Shown: positions 45,337 to 59,785 of the stretch, in pieces
Layout of the letters: each line of letters starts with the position of its first letter
Position numbering within the stretch: position 1 is the stretch's first letter
Assembly: GCA_027886175.1 (NCBI GenBank)
Contig: JAJNNQ010000010.1
Location: forward strand, 2,457,001 to 2,521,000
Origin: Phylloscopus collybita
Lineage: Eukaryota; Chordata; Aves; Passeriformes; Phylloscopidae
DNA: 64,000 nucleotides
Direction of reading: 5' to 3'
The notes under the pieces: generated by a model
Seen by the model: the letters and a program-made list of their open reading frames with translations, nothing else
Told to the model about the DNA's origin: nothing
The model's database searches: none
Program-made: the position numbers and the translations under genes

Positions 45337-48300
45337 TAATGTAAAACCCAAAGCTCTGTACCAAAGAGATCAGAACTGTGATCCCCGTGGTGCTGGTGAA
45401 GCCTGGAGATGAGAAGGGACAAGCCCAAGGACAGAGCTGGCTGGGGCTGAGTCTCTCTCCAACCCCCAGCCGCAGGCAAGGCTACCAGAGGCAGCTCCAC
45501 TTCCTTGGGCACCAGCCAGTTCTTCAGGTCAGTAAAACAGTGGTTAAGCCCTTCAACAGGCCAGAGGTTTGTGTTCCTTCTTTCCAGTGCCTGGGTCCTT
45601 ATTTCCCCCTCTGTTTACACATTCCTGCTCAGTTTGCTGCAGGCTGCAGCACTTTGAGAAAGCTGACGCGTTTATAATGGAGAAACCTCGGAGGTTTTTT
45701 CTTCTCCTGTCAGACATAGATGGCTTTTATCCAGTTGACTGCTTTACAGTGCCTTTATCCTTTGCTGGCTTGAAAACATTTCAGATAGTTCCTATTGTTT
45801 TATAGACCCTGTAGCTAGAAAACCAAGCTTGTGTAAAAACATCTGTACATAGCTGTGCAATAGGCTGCAGACATGTAGGGTAATAAGGCATGATTGCATT
45901 CATTGTAGCATTTGCTCCACTGGATAATCAAATAGAAGCATTCCAGTTGCACACAGGATATGTAAGAGTAAAGGAAGGAAATGAAGGACAGTTGCCTACT
46001 GTACTTTTACATTTCTTTTGTTTTGCAGCTGCCAAGGCGAAATGCAATTTTGAGAGCGAGTTTTAAATAACATGGAGATGAGATTTTACTGGTGATAACC
46101 AAGAAAACCACACTGGGAAGTGTGCATAAAACTTTCCCTCCCCTTCCCCAAGAAGGGAGTTTGATCTGTGCAGATTTTTTTTTTTCATTTGAGTTGGTTT
46201 TTTCCCAGCTTTGGTTAATCATCTGGTAACATGACCTGGTATTATACCTAACCCATTTTGCAGGGTGTCTGGTCCTGGCAGGATTTTGCTGCACCAAGTG
46301 CACTCAGTAGACTGAAAGTCACTTTAAATCCTTGGAATGCTGTTGGGTTTTATTTAACAATTCTCCCACTGCCTCAGCACAAGCTGCAAGCTTTTCAGCT
46401 GGGATTGTGCTCCACATAATGCAAGTAGGAATTTGGTATCTAACAGTATTTTGCAGCACTGAAAATCTTCCCTGTGTTTACCAGTGTGCTGGAAATGCAG
46501 TAGGGAGTGTGCTCCAGCCAGCTGTGATCCACTACAAGCTCCTTCCATGGCTGGAAATATTAATGGCAGGTGCTGTGGGGAAGGTGATGAAATTTTGAGC
46601 TGACCCAAGAATGCACAGAGACATTCTGGAAATAAATTACTGTCTCTAAATGCATGGCAGAATACTTTGAATTTTACGCATATGAATTTGAGCAGATATT
46701 TCTTGTAGAATATACTGGGGTTTCTTTATCAAATCCTTGCCAGTTTAGATAGGGAGGTGACTATAGGTAGTGAAATTTTAGCCAAATTATCACTGACAAG
46801 TGTATATACATAATGTGTGTGTGTGTATTTGTGTGTAAACTGTCCCTTGAACAGAAGTGGATTTCCTTGGAATTTTATTTGGACACAAGGGTTCTGCTAT
46901 GTAGGTTTTTAAATTTCAGGTTCAGAAGCCTATAATCTGCAAGGGTTTTTTCCTGGATTAGTTTGACAAGCCTTTTTACTTTTTAGATCAGCTGATAGAA
47001 ATACATTGAACTTATCAGGATAATAATAGTAAAACCCGCAGACTCAACCCATCAAATATCTTTCTCCTCCTGTACTCTTTCAGCATGATTTGTAGAATGT
47101 GAAGGATTTCTGTGTTTGCTTAGCTTGGAATTAGCCTTGTATTCCTACTTTGGTTGGTGGTCATGAGCAGTCAGCAGGTTGAAGGCATTTGTTGGTTTTG
47201 TGTGGTTGTTTTATACATTTTTGTGTGGCTGCTTTGCCTGAGCTGTTTGCACTAGGGCTCTGCCTGGCCATAACTGGGCTGCTGGGTACACATGAATGTT
47301 CTACTGAGGATCTGCTTGTTGGTTTTAGTAATATCATCCATCAAGCTCCAGCATGTACAGCAATATTTGTGCTGTAGCAGACAAACAGTGTAAACATTGC
47401 AGTTATTTGTAAGAAAACTGGCCAGTGAGTTAGGAAACTCTGTGTGGATGTTTTTATTTATTGAAAACGAGTCCATCAGTCTAATCAGAGTTTGTTGTTC
47501 TTGAAATGACAGGAAAATAGAAGACTGAAGTCAGATTTCTTTTAGAATGTATATTTTATATCTCTGTTTAAGAAACCTGTACGTTCATGTTTCTCGTGTG
47601 CTCCAGTTTGTTTGCTTTTCTGGCTCTGTCAGTCAGAGAGCAAATGTTGTCTCCAGCTTGGCCTTGTCTGGGTCCAAGAGTGGATGAAATTCCTGCTGTA
47701 GCTCTCTCGACCTGTGTCCTGGCTCCAGGGGAAGTATTGGTGCTCCTTCTAATCCCTTTGATGACTCTTCCAAGTGTCTGTTGACTTCAGAGGGGCAGCA
47801 TTGTTCACTGGAGCTGCTCTGTCCTTCCAGATGGTTTTCCCTGTGATTCCTGCCTGACCTTCTGTACCACATACTTCATCAGTCTCTGAACAGAGATGCT
47901 TTCCAGTGGGAATCCTGGGATCCTGCGACACAAAAGTGTTGCTCAAGGGCTACTGAAGTTTTAAACTCTGTAGTTTCCTTTCAGCAGTGTCTGTTACCTC
48001 ACCAGAGTTCAATAATTATGTTTATTGTTCTTCCTCCTGGTATCTTACTCCTTCTTCCATGGTGTTCTCTGATTTGCCCCAGACTTCTTTCTATGGGTTA
48101 TCTGTCTCACTTGGATCTTCCCATTTCCCTTCTCCCTCTGTGGAACCACATGAGGGGCAGAGGCTCCTGGCACAGCTCTCCCATGTTGGCATTCTCTGGG
48201 CTGTGTCTCTGCATCTGAGGAACTGGGAGGGGTGTGATGCTCCTGGCTTAGAGCAAAGGTCTGGATTCTGAGAGAATTTGGCCCTTTCCATGATGAAGAA

Positions 48301-51300
48301 CCCCAGCTCTTGACTGCTGTAGCCAGGATTTTGTTCAGTGCACTGATGGGCTTACAGAGGTGCAGGACACCCACCCCTGCACCGGTGTCTGTGAGCCACA
48401 GCATGATCTGAGCACAGAGGTAAATAAAGCTTCCTGGCTTTACACTTAAGAAAAAAGACAAAGGTCAACCTGCTGGAGGTGGAAACTGATAAAAGAAGCC
48501 AGGAGATGATTTAATGCACCTTTTCCAAAGCCAGGGGTTATAATTTGTTGGTTCCAGTGAGACTTTGATTAAGCCTGTGCTGATTTTGATAGCTGGTTCT
48601 GTTGGAGTGGATGTAATACACATCCAACTTGTTCTGTGGGGATGCCATGAAGCTGATTATGTTATCATTAATCAGGTGGCTTTGTTGGGAAATGCTTCTC
48701 ATTATATGGCAGCTGCCAGGAGGCCACTGCCACTGGCCTCCCAGGCAGGCTGGTTCAAAAATACCCAACCTGCATAGCTGGGAAGTGCAGCTGTTCCTGC
48801 TGCAAATTCCCTCCAGGAGACCTGAGTGGGGTTTGACAGCTGAGGAGACCCTGCAGACTGTGCTGCACTCTCAGGACAGAATTCTCAGTCAGGGACACAG
48901 GGATTTGGCTCAGAACTGGAAGTGTCACCCAGGCAGGTATTGAGGAGCCCCTGCATTTCCTGGGGATGTTTTATTTAGAACCATGTGGGACTAGAAGAGG
49001 CAGTTCCCTCCCTGTTGGGAGAACTTCAGCACAAAGCCCTGGAGCAGTAACATGAACACAACGTGTGTGAAAACGTCCCCTGGCTCCCGCAGGATCCTGT
49101 GACAATTTTCTTTAGTGCTGTCACTGTCAACCTCCCGGGCTGTCACTTCTGAATTCAGTCCACAACAGCCCCAGGACTGGGACTGTGCCTTGACTTGTGT
49201 CTGTGAGGCACCAGGGACTCTCTGGCTGCTGTCAGTCATTGCAAAGGAGCTCAGTGGTATTCATCCAAATTTATGTTTTCTTTCACTGGAGCTCAAGTTT
49301 GAACATGAGAGATTTCTTTTTATTAAGTGTGAGAAAAGCTCAGGCTGGTCTTTTTCAGAGTGAGAATTTCTCTGTAGCTGGTGTGGCTTTAAAAGGTGAC
49401 ATTTTATTTTTGAGGGATCTAGAGAAAGGGGTACTTCAAAAACTAGATTCAGGACATATTGAAAATATCTCCAGCAATGTTACCTCTGAAATTAGCCATT
49501 ACTTCTGTAAGTAAGGTACATCAGTCAGGCTGATGCTGTGATGTGTTTATGTCTGCATAAACTGTCCTGTGGCTCATTCCCTTCCTGGGGAGTGGAAGCC
49601 AGGATGGACAGCTCTGTTTGGGAACCCAGAGGAGAGGCTCTTTGGGTTAGTAGTAACCCAAATATTTTAACCTGGTTTGGTGAGTGTGTATACCCCCTGT
49701 GTGTGCTTTGTGCTCATGTCTGTCTCCCCCAGGAATGGTTGTTCCCTACTGTTTTTATAACCCATTGGCCAATTGGAATCAAATCTGAGGATATGGAGCT
49801 CAGAAATATTAGGTTTTCAGATGTTTTCTGAAAATTAGGAAACTAAGTAGAGGAAGGAGCCTTCTCCCTCTGATGTTGCCAGTGAGGGAGAAATTGCATC
49901 ATCCACATTTACATCAGGAGCCCCAAGTGGAAGAGGTAATCTCTAGGAAATCAAGCCATTAATTTTGCAGTAAGTTTGGGGATTTTTTGTTTATTCTCAC
50001 CTCCCTTTCCACCATGCTATCATGTTATGCCAGAACAAATGTGATGCCTGTTGGTAGTGTGTGAGGAGAGGAGCAGAGCCATGGCACTGCCTGCTGCCAT
50101 GGAAGGATCATTTTCACTCCTCACCCCTAGCAGCAGAGGTATCAGCCAGGGTGGAGGTGCTGGGGTCCAGATTTTCAACCCGAGTTCTGACTTAACAGAG
50201 TAACTCAACCCTATTAACCTTATCAGGCACAGCCCTCAGCTTTGTCAGCCTTGTCAAGTCAGGCTCTGAGGTTAAATCAGCACTCAGCAAAGAATTAAAA
50301 CAGAAGGGCTGAATCGAGAATTTCTAAATAGGTTTATCAGTGCTGGCTGGCAGCTTGCCAAAGTGAAGCCAGGAGCTTCAGCAGCCCTGGAAGTCAGGAT
50401 GTGGGAGCTGCAGATGAGAAGTATCACAGGAACAATTTGGAAAAGCATCTGTTTGGAGTTTGATCACTGTGTGTCATCCCATTTGCTGACCTCCCTTCCC
50501 TGCAGCTCACCTGAAATGCTCAGATATTGCCAGAACAGCTTTGACATGCATACAGCACCTAAAAATAAAATACACTTTAAATATTAACATGTTTCAAAAG
50601 TACAGATTCATTCAGGTTTTGTGAGTAACAATTGCTGAGTCAGTCTGTAAGAGCATTGAAAAAATGTAATGGGGAGCTGTGGAAGAATGCCATTCATCAG
50701 CAGCACAGGTGTTCAGCCATCTCCAAAACATTCAGCAGACAGGGCTGACACTCTCCAGACACTGAAATATTGTTCACTGCACGTTACTGAACATTGTTTA
50801 ACCATTGCAGGACTGATCCTTGCTCAAGAACCCACCCCTGACCAACACCACAGCAGGGTGAGATAAGCACGACTTGGGAAAGCTCCTGGAACTGTTAAAA
50901 GAATCTTTTAATCTATTTGCAAAGCTTCATGAGTTTCTTAGTGTTTGCAGCTAGAGGAAGGGAGGAACTGGAACTGAATGCTGGACCCTGACTGTTTGCA
51001 CTTAAAGCAGATGCTGTTTGGTACAGAGATTCCAAATATTTTTTCTGATTTATTGCCAAGTCTGACCTTGTCTCTTCATTCTGGAAGGGAGATAGGGAGG
51101 AATTTAAAGGCTCCAGAATCCCTGCTGCTGAATTCCATGTTCTTCTTTGTTTAGCAGTCTCATTAAAAGCTCTGATTTGATACTTTTCTTTCTTCTCTTT
51201 GAATTCAGGCCCTCTGTTGAAGCAGGTGGCTCAGATGAGTTGCAGGGACAAACTGACAAGTCCGAAAGTGCAATTCACAGAACTCATCTGAAAAAAGGAA

Positions 51301-52199
51301 GATGAAAATAGCCCCAAGGCTGGTTTTGGAACCTTCCACAGTTTGCAGAGCTGCAGCTGTGGCAGGCAGTGCCAGGGTTGCTTTTCCATTTCTTGGGGGA
51401 TGGTAACCTGCAGGTTGGAATCCTTCCTGAGGACAGGTGACTGACAGGCACGTGGCAGAGTGGTGGGGATGGGACATGGGAGACCTCAAACACTTTCCTG
51501 TCTGATGGCAGAGTTGTTATATTTTTCTCTTTTTTTGGCGAGTTATTTTCCTGAAAGATGCAGCTTAGGGGACAACTGATGCAATTCTTGACTTCAGGCC
51601 TCTTCCACCAGACAGCACAGGCCAAAATGAAAATACTGAAATGCTGATTTTTAATAACATCTGGGAAAGGGAAGGGTGAGATTCATACTGCTTAGAGCAG
51701 GAGCAGGTGGAGCTCTCTCCTTTTGTCAAGCCATCCAGCAGGTCAGAGATGTGAGTCATTTTTACCCTGTGTCTCTGTGCTGCAGTCACTGCAGTGAAGG
51801 AGTTACTCACACAGCTCCACAAACCCTGAATCCAGTGCTGAGTCCTGCTGCTGCCTTGATGGGTTGCCTGCCTTTTGCACATTGTCATGCTGATGTTTCT
51901 GTGCTTGTGGGAAGGGAAGGTCCTGCTGAACTCCACAGCAGTTTGTAGAAAGCACTGGCAGGTTCATCCACTGAACACCATCAGTCCAACATGAGATACT
52001 CAAATCCAAATGCCTTTGTGCCCCAGGCAGAGGTGACTTTTGAGGGCCAGGATCCAAATCCTGATTTGCAGCTTGGTTTCACAGTTGTTGGTGATGTTTT
52101 CTTTGCGTTCTCAGTCTCTGTTCCTGTAGCCTTTCACAAGCATCAGATCTCTGCTGCCTTCTGCCAGATCTGATTCCTTTCTGCTGTGAGAATCCCTGA

Positions 52200-52810
52200 A
52201 CAACGTTGTCCCCTGTGCCTCTCTCTTTTTCTCTCACTATCTTGTATCTCTCTGATTTCCAGCCCTTGTTCCTATACCAGTTCCAACAGCTGTCCCTCTG
52301 TTATGCTCAGTGCCAGGTTTTGCCCACACCTCCCTGCCTGAATAATTCCATGCCCTCAGACTTGTTCAGTAATTCCTTGAGTGAATCCATGATGCCAGAG
52401 ACTTCTGACCCAGGGTGTAGATCCATTTTTCTCCAGCACTAAGTACACACAGACATTCTCAGGGAACTCATCTTCCCTTCTGATCTTATCTCCTGCCCTC
52501 CCTGACCCCTGCCTCCCTCAGAAGTGACTCCCTGCTGCCTATGAGATCAAAGTCATGTTTCCTGAAGCCTTCTGGAAAACCCATATTATCTCCATTTGCT
52601 ACTTTTCTGCCCCTGTCTCTTCTCATTCCCTAATCTCTTCCCATTTCTCTTCCTGCCTTGTTCACTAAATTTGAATTGTGCCAGGCTTCTATATTCTTCC
52701 CACCACTGTGTGTTAACTTATTCAGTCCAATCCCCAAATGGAATTTCTCTCTCAAATCCACCTGGGCAGCTCTTCCCCTGCCTTTCCTCTCAGCAGCTGT
52801 CCTAATATAT
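52200..52810. other. Pyrimidine-rich block in intron 7
   Basis: About 600 bases are strongly biased to C and T on the + strand (for example CTCTCTCTTTTTCTCTCAC near 52220 and CTTTTCTGCCCCTGTCTC near 52600). It is not a simple tandem repeat. It may be a decayed element or a purine/pyrimidine asymmetric region; I cannot tell which. Confidence 0.45.
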
Positions 52811-53333
52811 CTTACTTTGAGTAATCAAGCCCATGTAATTCCATGTGTGTGTGTGAGCATGGAGACTTTCAGCACCAGGCAGTGATGTCTATAAGCAGAT
52901 GGTGAATTAGCTGCCTGGATTTGGGAATCAGCATTCAGGAATGGTGGTCTGATTTGGATTAAATGTCCCAAACTCCCTATTTAACTAGAGAAAGAGGATT
53001 GCAGGAAGGAGCTGTGTTTGAGATCTGCATTCAGCAGCAGCCCAGGCTCTGGGGAGTGTTGGGGAGAAGCTCTCTGGAATGTGGCTGTTAGCATATCAAA
53101 GTAGAGTAAACATGGAGATGATACCCTGCTTCCTCTGCCCCAGTTAATTAAGGCACTCCTCATGTCTCCTTGGATTTATTAATGTGCTGTCATGCAGGGA
53201 AGTGATGGCTTGCTGAAAGGGAGGAGCCATGAATGGCACGGAGGATGTCACGCTGAACAAAGAGCAGATGTCAAAGAGACAGGGAATTTCTTTTATCTCC
53301 TGCTTTGCTGAGGTCTTAGATCCTGGTGTTTTA

Positions 53334-53460
53334 TCATAAAAGCTTAGAAAAGTAGGGCTGGAAAGAACTTCAGGTGGGCTTTTAGTGCATTCCCTTGCTG
53401 CAAGGCAGGATCAGTGGTACCTGTGTTACTGATGGATATCTGCTCCATGAGGCTGAGCAG
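53334..53460 (-). mobile_element. Older CR1 LINE 3'-end fragment
   Basis: ATCATAAAAGCTTAGAAAAG, then TAGGGCTGGAAAGAACTTCA, then CATTCCCTTGCTGCAAGGCA and GGATCAGTGGTACCTG, resembles the reverse complement of a deeply diverged CR1 3' end ('agaaaagtagggctggaagggacctcaggaggtcatctagtcc' type). It appears older than the copy at 43.7 kb. Its boundaries are approximate. Confidence 0.6.
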
Positions 53461-56400
53461 GGTGCTTGTTTCCAGCTTTCCCTGAAACCCAGTGAACACC
53501 ACACCTCTGCTCAGGTATGGTCAGTGTGGTGACTATTTATGTTTGTGATCACAAATCCTGGTGAATGGCACTGGAAAGGAATGTGGTTTCAGAGATGCCC
53601 GTGCCAGACATCTGGGGGTTTCCAAAGATTGTCTGCTCTTACAGTGCAGCATGAATAATGTTTTTTGTAGGTCTTGGTTAAAGGTTAAAGGGTCTTCTCG
53701 GCCAAAAGAAGTGTTAGAACATCCCTCAGCTTTCTTATCTCACTGCATGTGGTGTCTGAAACAGCTTTTGCTGGTGTGGGTGAGGACAGATACCCCTGAA
53801 GCTGGGAGAGGTCTCAATCTCTAGAGCTTTTCTACTGTCTGGGCAGCCCCCTCTGCCTAAATCAGTGAATTAGCAGAGTGTAAATCCACTGCAAATAACA
53901 CTGGAATAAAACTCTTGCCATCTTGGGGAATGTCTGTGTGTGGGCAGGTTGGTAAAGGAGAAGATAAATGATTCATCCATTAAACTTGTAAAACCTCAGC
54001 AGGGTTCCCAAGAAACAGAAAAGCCCTGTAGAAAGACTGAAAGGTAAAGCTGAGTGCTGGGGAGGGGATTCCATTAATTGCTGTCCTGCAGGGTAATTAA
54101 ACAGAGAAAAGGAAGATAGCAAAAGCACTCCTTTAAGCTCTGATGATTAAATCTTGCTGCCTCTGCAGGTTTACAGACATGAGGAGGTCTGGCCTCACAA
54201 AGGTATTTTTATCAGGAGGGTACTGAGGAGGGCAGCTGGTTTAGGTGTCAGGTAATTTAGAAATGGGGCCATGCACTCCTGCCTAGGCTCCAGTGTGGGA
54301 TGAAAGAATTGTCTGAGAAGTTCTGTTGAGCTGCAGTGGTGCCACAGCTAAAATTTGTGTGTTTCTACCTGAATCACAGTCCTTTCACAAAGATTAAGGC
54401 ACATGGTTGAATCTGGCTTGTTCAACTAGAGCCCTGGTCTTGTGAAATGTTACCCAGGGCAATCCTCAGACCCTTGGGTGTTGTATCAATATTCAATGCC
54501 AAGTATCTCCAGTTATTCCTAATAATCAGAAGACTATCTCCTGCCAAAGGTATGGAGCATTTCACTCATTTGTGCTATGAGGACCTTGTGTTCTGTGGAG
54601 TTGATCCTTGTGAGCTCCAGTTGGTACTGTGAATATCAGGGAGAGATTTGATCTGTTAGTCCTTCAGGGTGAGTGCAATGAAAATCAGGAGATTCAGAAA
54701 GTGCCTACACTTTGTGTCTCAGCTGTTTATTTTTCTTGCTGGGCTTTTGGGATTCTGGCAGCAGTTGTGTACACTGCAAACAACAGTGTTTTTAGAGGAA
54801 GAAGTTATTTTATGGGGCACTACAGGACAGCTGTCTGAGTTCTGGGAAAGTTGTGCTGCATCCTTGCAGGTCATGGTGAACAGAGTTTTACAGGGGTCAT
54901 GCTGAAATTCAGGACAGGCTGTATTCTCCAAAGGGAGAAGAGGATTCTGTGCTGATGGGCACATTTACAAGTTGCCCAGGTACAGAAAGTCAGGATCTGG
55001 TGGGTATTCTTAGGAGTTGTGGTGGCTTCCATCAGGTGGTCCATAACATCAGAAGCTCTTCCTCTATAAAGACCTGAGTTCAAAATATTGTGACTTGCAC
55101 TGGTGTGATTATTGACTTGTTTTCCTACCTGACTGTGACTGTGTCTCATGCTGGATGGTTGCACTGTGATTTCTGTAGTTGTGGTTCATGATGAGTGTGT
55201 TGTTTCCAGTGTGGTTTTTGTTAAATGCAGTAACAATGAAAATTATTGCTAAAGGAAACAGTTTCCATGCATGAATATTAAACTCTAATGGAAACCATGC
55301 TGTTACTGTGAGATTAACAGCAATTGGCATCTTGGAGGACTATCCAGCATTAAGCCAAATTAATCTGTACCACTGAGATTGCATGTCCAGCTTTGAATTA
55401 GGACATTCTCATAAAATGAAGGAACAGCTCACCCTGTTCACTTTTCTGGATGATCCCTATAAACCAAACTTGGCCTGGAGGCTCAGTGGTGACAGCCTTA
55501 GCCTGTCTGTGAGGGCCCTTCCATGGATACAGTTCTTTTTCACCTGGATACCACTAACTCTTGAGACCTCTGTTTATTCAGCTGTAGAACAGTGTGAGTA
55601 CCTATCTTGGAGGCAGTTTAGTGGGTTTCTTCTTTAATGTTTCTTAAATTTTGGAACATTTTCTACATAGGCTTTATAGAAAGGGAGAAGTATTTTTCAT
55701 TTTAAGTATCACAAGCACTGGAAGATTCCCTTGGTGACTGACTTGATGTGTACATACAGGCAGGGCATCTCTGTCAAACATATCATTGCCATTGAATGGA
55801 AAGGCAGAGCATGAATCACTTCAGGGTTTCCTGATTTTACTCGTGTAGGATGTTAAGAGAGGCTGGAGGAATGTAATTGATGGCAATGTGCGAGCTGCAC
55901 AAATTGAAAATCATGGGAGGATGAGAAAAACATCAGCTCAACACCAAACTAGTAATGATGGGGACTGGGAGGTTTGCTCTGAGCATGTGGATATGCAGGG
56001 AGTCTCTGTCTGTGCCAAGCAGACTTCAGGACTGGGAGTTTGGCTCCCTTCCCAACAGCAAATACATCGAGCAGGAGGAGAGCCAGCCAAGTTTTAATCA
56101 AGTAAAAGTTCTGTATCCAGAGGTGGTTGGCAAAAGAAGAGATTAAAGTATTAGGAGTGCAATGAAAACAAGACATTAGAGAGTTGAAAGCTGGAGTACC
56201 TGGACAAACCACTTGCTGAGTGAATGCTCCAGAGCTGTCAGGAGGAAGCCCCAGGTGTTTGGAGCAGGACAAAACAGGAACCCATGCACCAGGACTTGTC
56301 TTCTCCAGCTTTGGCCATCCCTGTGGCAAGTGTGTAATATCCTCATGCCTTGCTGGGCTGGTGGGATAGATGGGATCATTCCCCTTGGAGATACTGCTGG

Positions 56401-58553
56401 TGGAGGGCTCATAGCTGGCAGGAAGGCCAACAGCTGCAAACTGTTTATGTATGACAAGGTTTTGGATAAATGTGAGTTTACACAGTTGCCTGTGTCCCAG
56501 GGTTTGCCGTGGAAGTGCAGATAGCTCTGCATGTCCAAGCCCAAGCACAGAAGTTATGGGCTGTAATTATGTAATTTCTCTGGAGAGAAAGGAAAAATCC
56601 CTCTTGCTTGGTAATAGTAAAAATAGTAATTGGCTTTCCTTTCCCTCTTCCACTGATGCTCCTGCTTGACCTTTTTTATATATTGAAAATGGATTTGTGG
56701 TAATTACTGGCGACAAATCTGCAAGAGAAGGACATTTGTCCTCCAAAGAAAGCCACTATCTCTATATTTGCAAAGGCACATGAGAAGTGTGAGGTTTTCT
56801 TAAAAAATAAACAAAATTCCCAGTTCAGCTTCCTTCCCTACTTTTCCATTTCCACATGCACACACCTGTCTCACAGACAAGGCCAGAAGCAAAATTACCA
56901 AATAAAAGCATTTCCTCTTACATTATTCCCAGCCTGGTAGAACCATGGCACGCCAGGATTTTCACAAACATGTCTGAGTTCATGAAGTTTTTATTCCAGT
57001 TCTACAGACTTGAAAGGCTCAGATAAAAATCTGGAAATTTAAGAGGCAAACAACAGTTTCCATTCATCCCAATGAAGGCATAAATCATGTTAATGCAGCT
57101 ACCAAGGCATTGTGCTCCTATTGTTGTTGGTTAAAGGTGTATTTTTCTCTGCGTATCAGTTATGTGGATCATTGTACTGGGTTTCAAAAAAGTTGCATTT
57201 ATGTTAATGGTTCATATAGATTTACTAAGGAACTGGAGTATGTTTGTAGATCAATAATTTATTTGCTGTTGATATTCTGGTGAAAGGAATTAATGCTAAA
57301 ATGTATTGGTCCAAAAAAATTTATAATCTTAGGAAATAGTTTGATAGAAAAATAGGTTTCAAAAACATTTTTAAGGCAAGCTCTTTTAGACTTAAAATGT
57401 GATACCAATTTGTTATAACTGGCTTGCTGTTCCAGATTGACTCTTATTAATAAGCACTCAGCAGTTCACGAGCTGGACTTCTGATTGAGTTCTTTCCATG
57501 TAGTCCAAAGGTTTCTGCTCTTCCAGGCTTGAGTTTCTCTGCCCAGTCCATTTCTGTAATAATAAACTAATTTTAAATGGCTACATTTTTTAATTGATCA
57601 TTGCAGATATTATAAAATGGCCACACAGGATTCACATTAAGCACTGAAAATAGCTAATAAAAATAGATGACTAAGAGTCTGTAACTGAGCCACAGTCACT
57701 ACTTCTTTGACCACTGGTGGATGTACAAGTCCTTAATCATTACTTTTCCACCTTTGAATAATGAGGGGTTTAGCAGAGAGCAAAAGCCAAAATAATAATG
57801 TGGATATGCATTGCCAGGTTCAGTGGGGATTAGAGCCACTAAACAAAGACTTGAGAAGAATTACTATTTGGGATAATGTATTTGACATTTTAATTGGTAT
57901 TTAACATATTTTCAGATATTGGCAGAATTCTAGACTGTTTTGCTGCACCACACCTCCCAAAAATGGGAATGTTGCCCCCATCCATCTCCATGATGGCAAA
58001 CATAGATCCAGCCTCATTTTATGAAATCTCTCAGAAGGAACTTGGCATAAATAATCTCAAGCAAAACTGACTTGCCTGATTGACCCCTGAGCCTGAAATG
58101 CAATTGCTAAAACCTCAGTTCCTCAGTTAAAACCTCATCTGTCAGATCCAACTGAGACAAAGATTGGCACAGGTTAATGGAAGATAAAGGTGGAATGATC
58201 AGGTTTAGTAGCAGGAATAAAACACTTTTGGTAAAAGTCCTGCTCTGGTCATTTCTGCCTAAAGCTGCTGAAAGAGAACCAAAATATCTCTCCCTATTCA
58301 GTACAAGTGTCTTTCAGCTGACCCAAATACTTGGTTTTGGCTCCCCTTTAACCAAAAAGTGGCACATTCATTGGGCCACCAGGTGTGTGGACTGAGCTTG
58401 CAATCTCAGAAATCTTTCTCAAAGAAGTCTGTTACTTCCTGAGCAATTCCTTGACATCCTTTGGACTATTCTGCATTTAAGAAGCAAGACAGTCCAAGAA
58501 AAGTGCTGAAATCCAACATTTTATGGCCATTGATTTAAAAGGTTAAATCTTGA

Positions 58554-58579
58554 TTTTTTTTTTTTTTTTTTTTTTTTTT
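58554..58579. repeat. T26 homopolymer
   Basis: Twenty-six thymines, the longest homopolymer in the window. It could be the reverse-oriented poly-A tail of a retroposed sequence on the minus strand, or a simple tract. Confidence 0.95.
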
Positions 58580-58836
58580 GCATGTGATATGAATCTGCCC
58601 TTTCACAGTCAGCATTTTTAAAGTAAGCAAGTGTTAGTGCCTGATTTCTGCCTTCACTCTTTGCTACAAGTGCTGAAGTAAAAGGCTGTTGCCCATCCCT
58701 TCATCCAGAACACCCCTGGCAACAAATCTGCACATCCTTATTGTTGTCAAAACTCATGAAAGAGCTGGACTTCTTCCAGGTCTAAAGTTTTAGATTTGTG
58801 CCCTGATAAATACAGCTTTGTCAACTCTGAGAGGAG

Positions 58837-58855
58837 AAAAAAAAAAAAAAAAAAA
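58837..58855. repeat. A19 homopolymer
   Basis: Nineteen adenines after GAGAGGAG. It lies about 260 bp from the T26 tract in opposite polarity. Confidence 0.95.
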
Positions 58856-59785
58856 GGAAACCAGGGAGCTCCTGACTCCATTGCATGGTCGTGGTCTGCT
58901 CCTTAAAGGCAGCTGCATCCAGCCACCCCTCCATGGAACTGATCCTGCAGTGAGGAAATCGATTCCTTGCGTGCTGGTAAATACAAATAAAAGCAGATAC
59001 ATCCACTGTGACACCCTGAGCCAGCCTGTGAGGCCATCACAGCATTCCCAAGTGCAGTGGCACTTTCAGCAGGGGACAGCCTGGCTGCAGGAAGGACAGA
59101 TGAGGACTATTGTTTTTCCATAGCAGAGGTTTCATGCAGTAACTTTTGAATTCCTTTTTGGCCTCAGCCTCAAACCGTTCGTGGTGCCCACACAAACAGG
59201 AGAATACTGTGCATGGATCAAATCCTAAATTCCACTCAGTAATAAGAGACTTGTGCCACCTACATTGGCTTTGTGACTCACCATCAGCACTTTGCCAGCT
59301 CTCCTGGCTCTGACACTCTCGCTTTCTTTTAAGCATTAAAATAAGGGAAAATGTAAGGTCTTTTCAGAGCCTCTGCTTTATTGTTTTATTCCTTCTCCCT
59401 GACTTCATTCTAAAAATTGAGAGATCTCCATTTAAATGCTTGTTCAGGCTCTTTCACTGCATCTTCTAATGCTGTAGTAGAGGCTATTAGTAGACAAGTT
59501 TAGATGAATTTTTGGGTCAGTGAATATATTTTCCAATGAAAGCAGTGAAGGTGAGTGTGTTTTACTTATTTCCTGTCTGACAAAACTCTGGACTGATTCT
59601 TCACTAGGGTGGAAAGATTCTTCACTAGAGGAAGAAACTACTCAGATGATTTTGTATGGAAACTGCTCTCATAGTTTTCATTCTGGTTGCATTTTTGATC
59701 ACTTTGGTTGTTACTGCTGTGTGTTTTGAGTGAATGAGCTGTTTCACTGGTTTTGATGGGAAGATTCTCTGTGTTTTTGTTGCAG

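Larger units (their letters stand above)
37223..59785 (+). other. Intron 7 (22.6 kb)
   Basis: The largest intron in the window, donor GTAAGT and acceptor GTTTTTGTTGCAG. It contains a MIR-like SINE (39445-39575), two CR1 LINE fragments (about 43666-43775 and 53334-53460), and an A tract preceded by AATAAA (38298-38333). It also holds A12 at 45325-45336, T26 at 58554-58579 and A19 at 58837-58855, and a pyrimidine-rich block at about 52200-52810. The AT-rich span of about 56700-58100 has no repeat that I recognise. None of the short open frames on either strand resembles a known protein. Confidence 0.75.
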
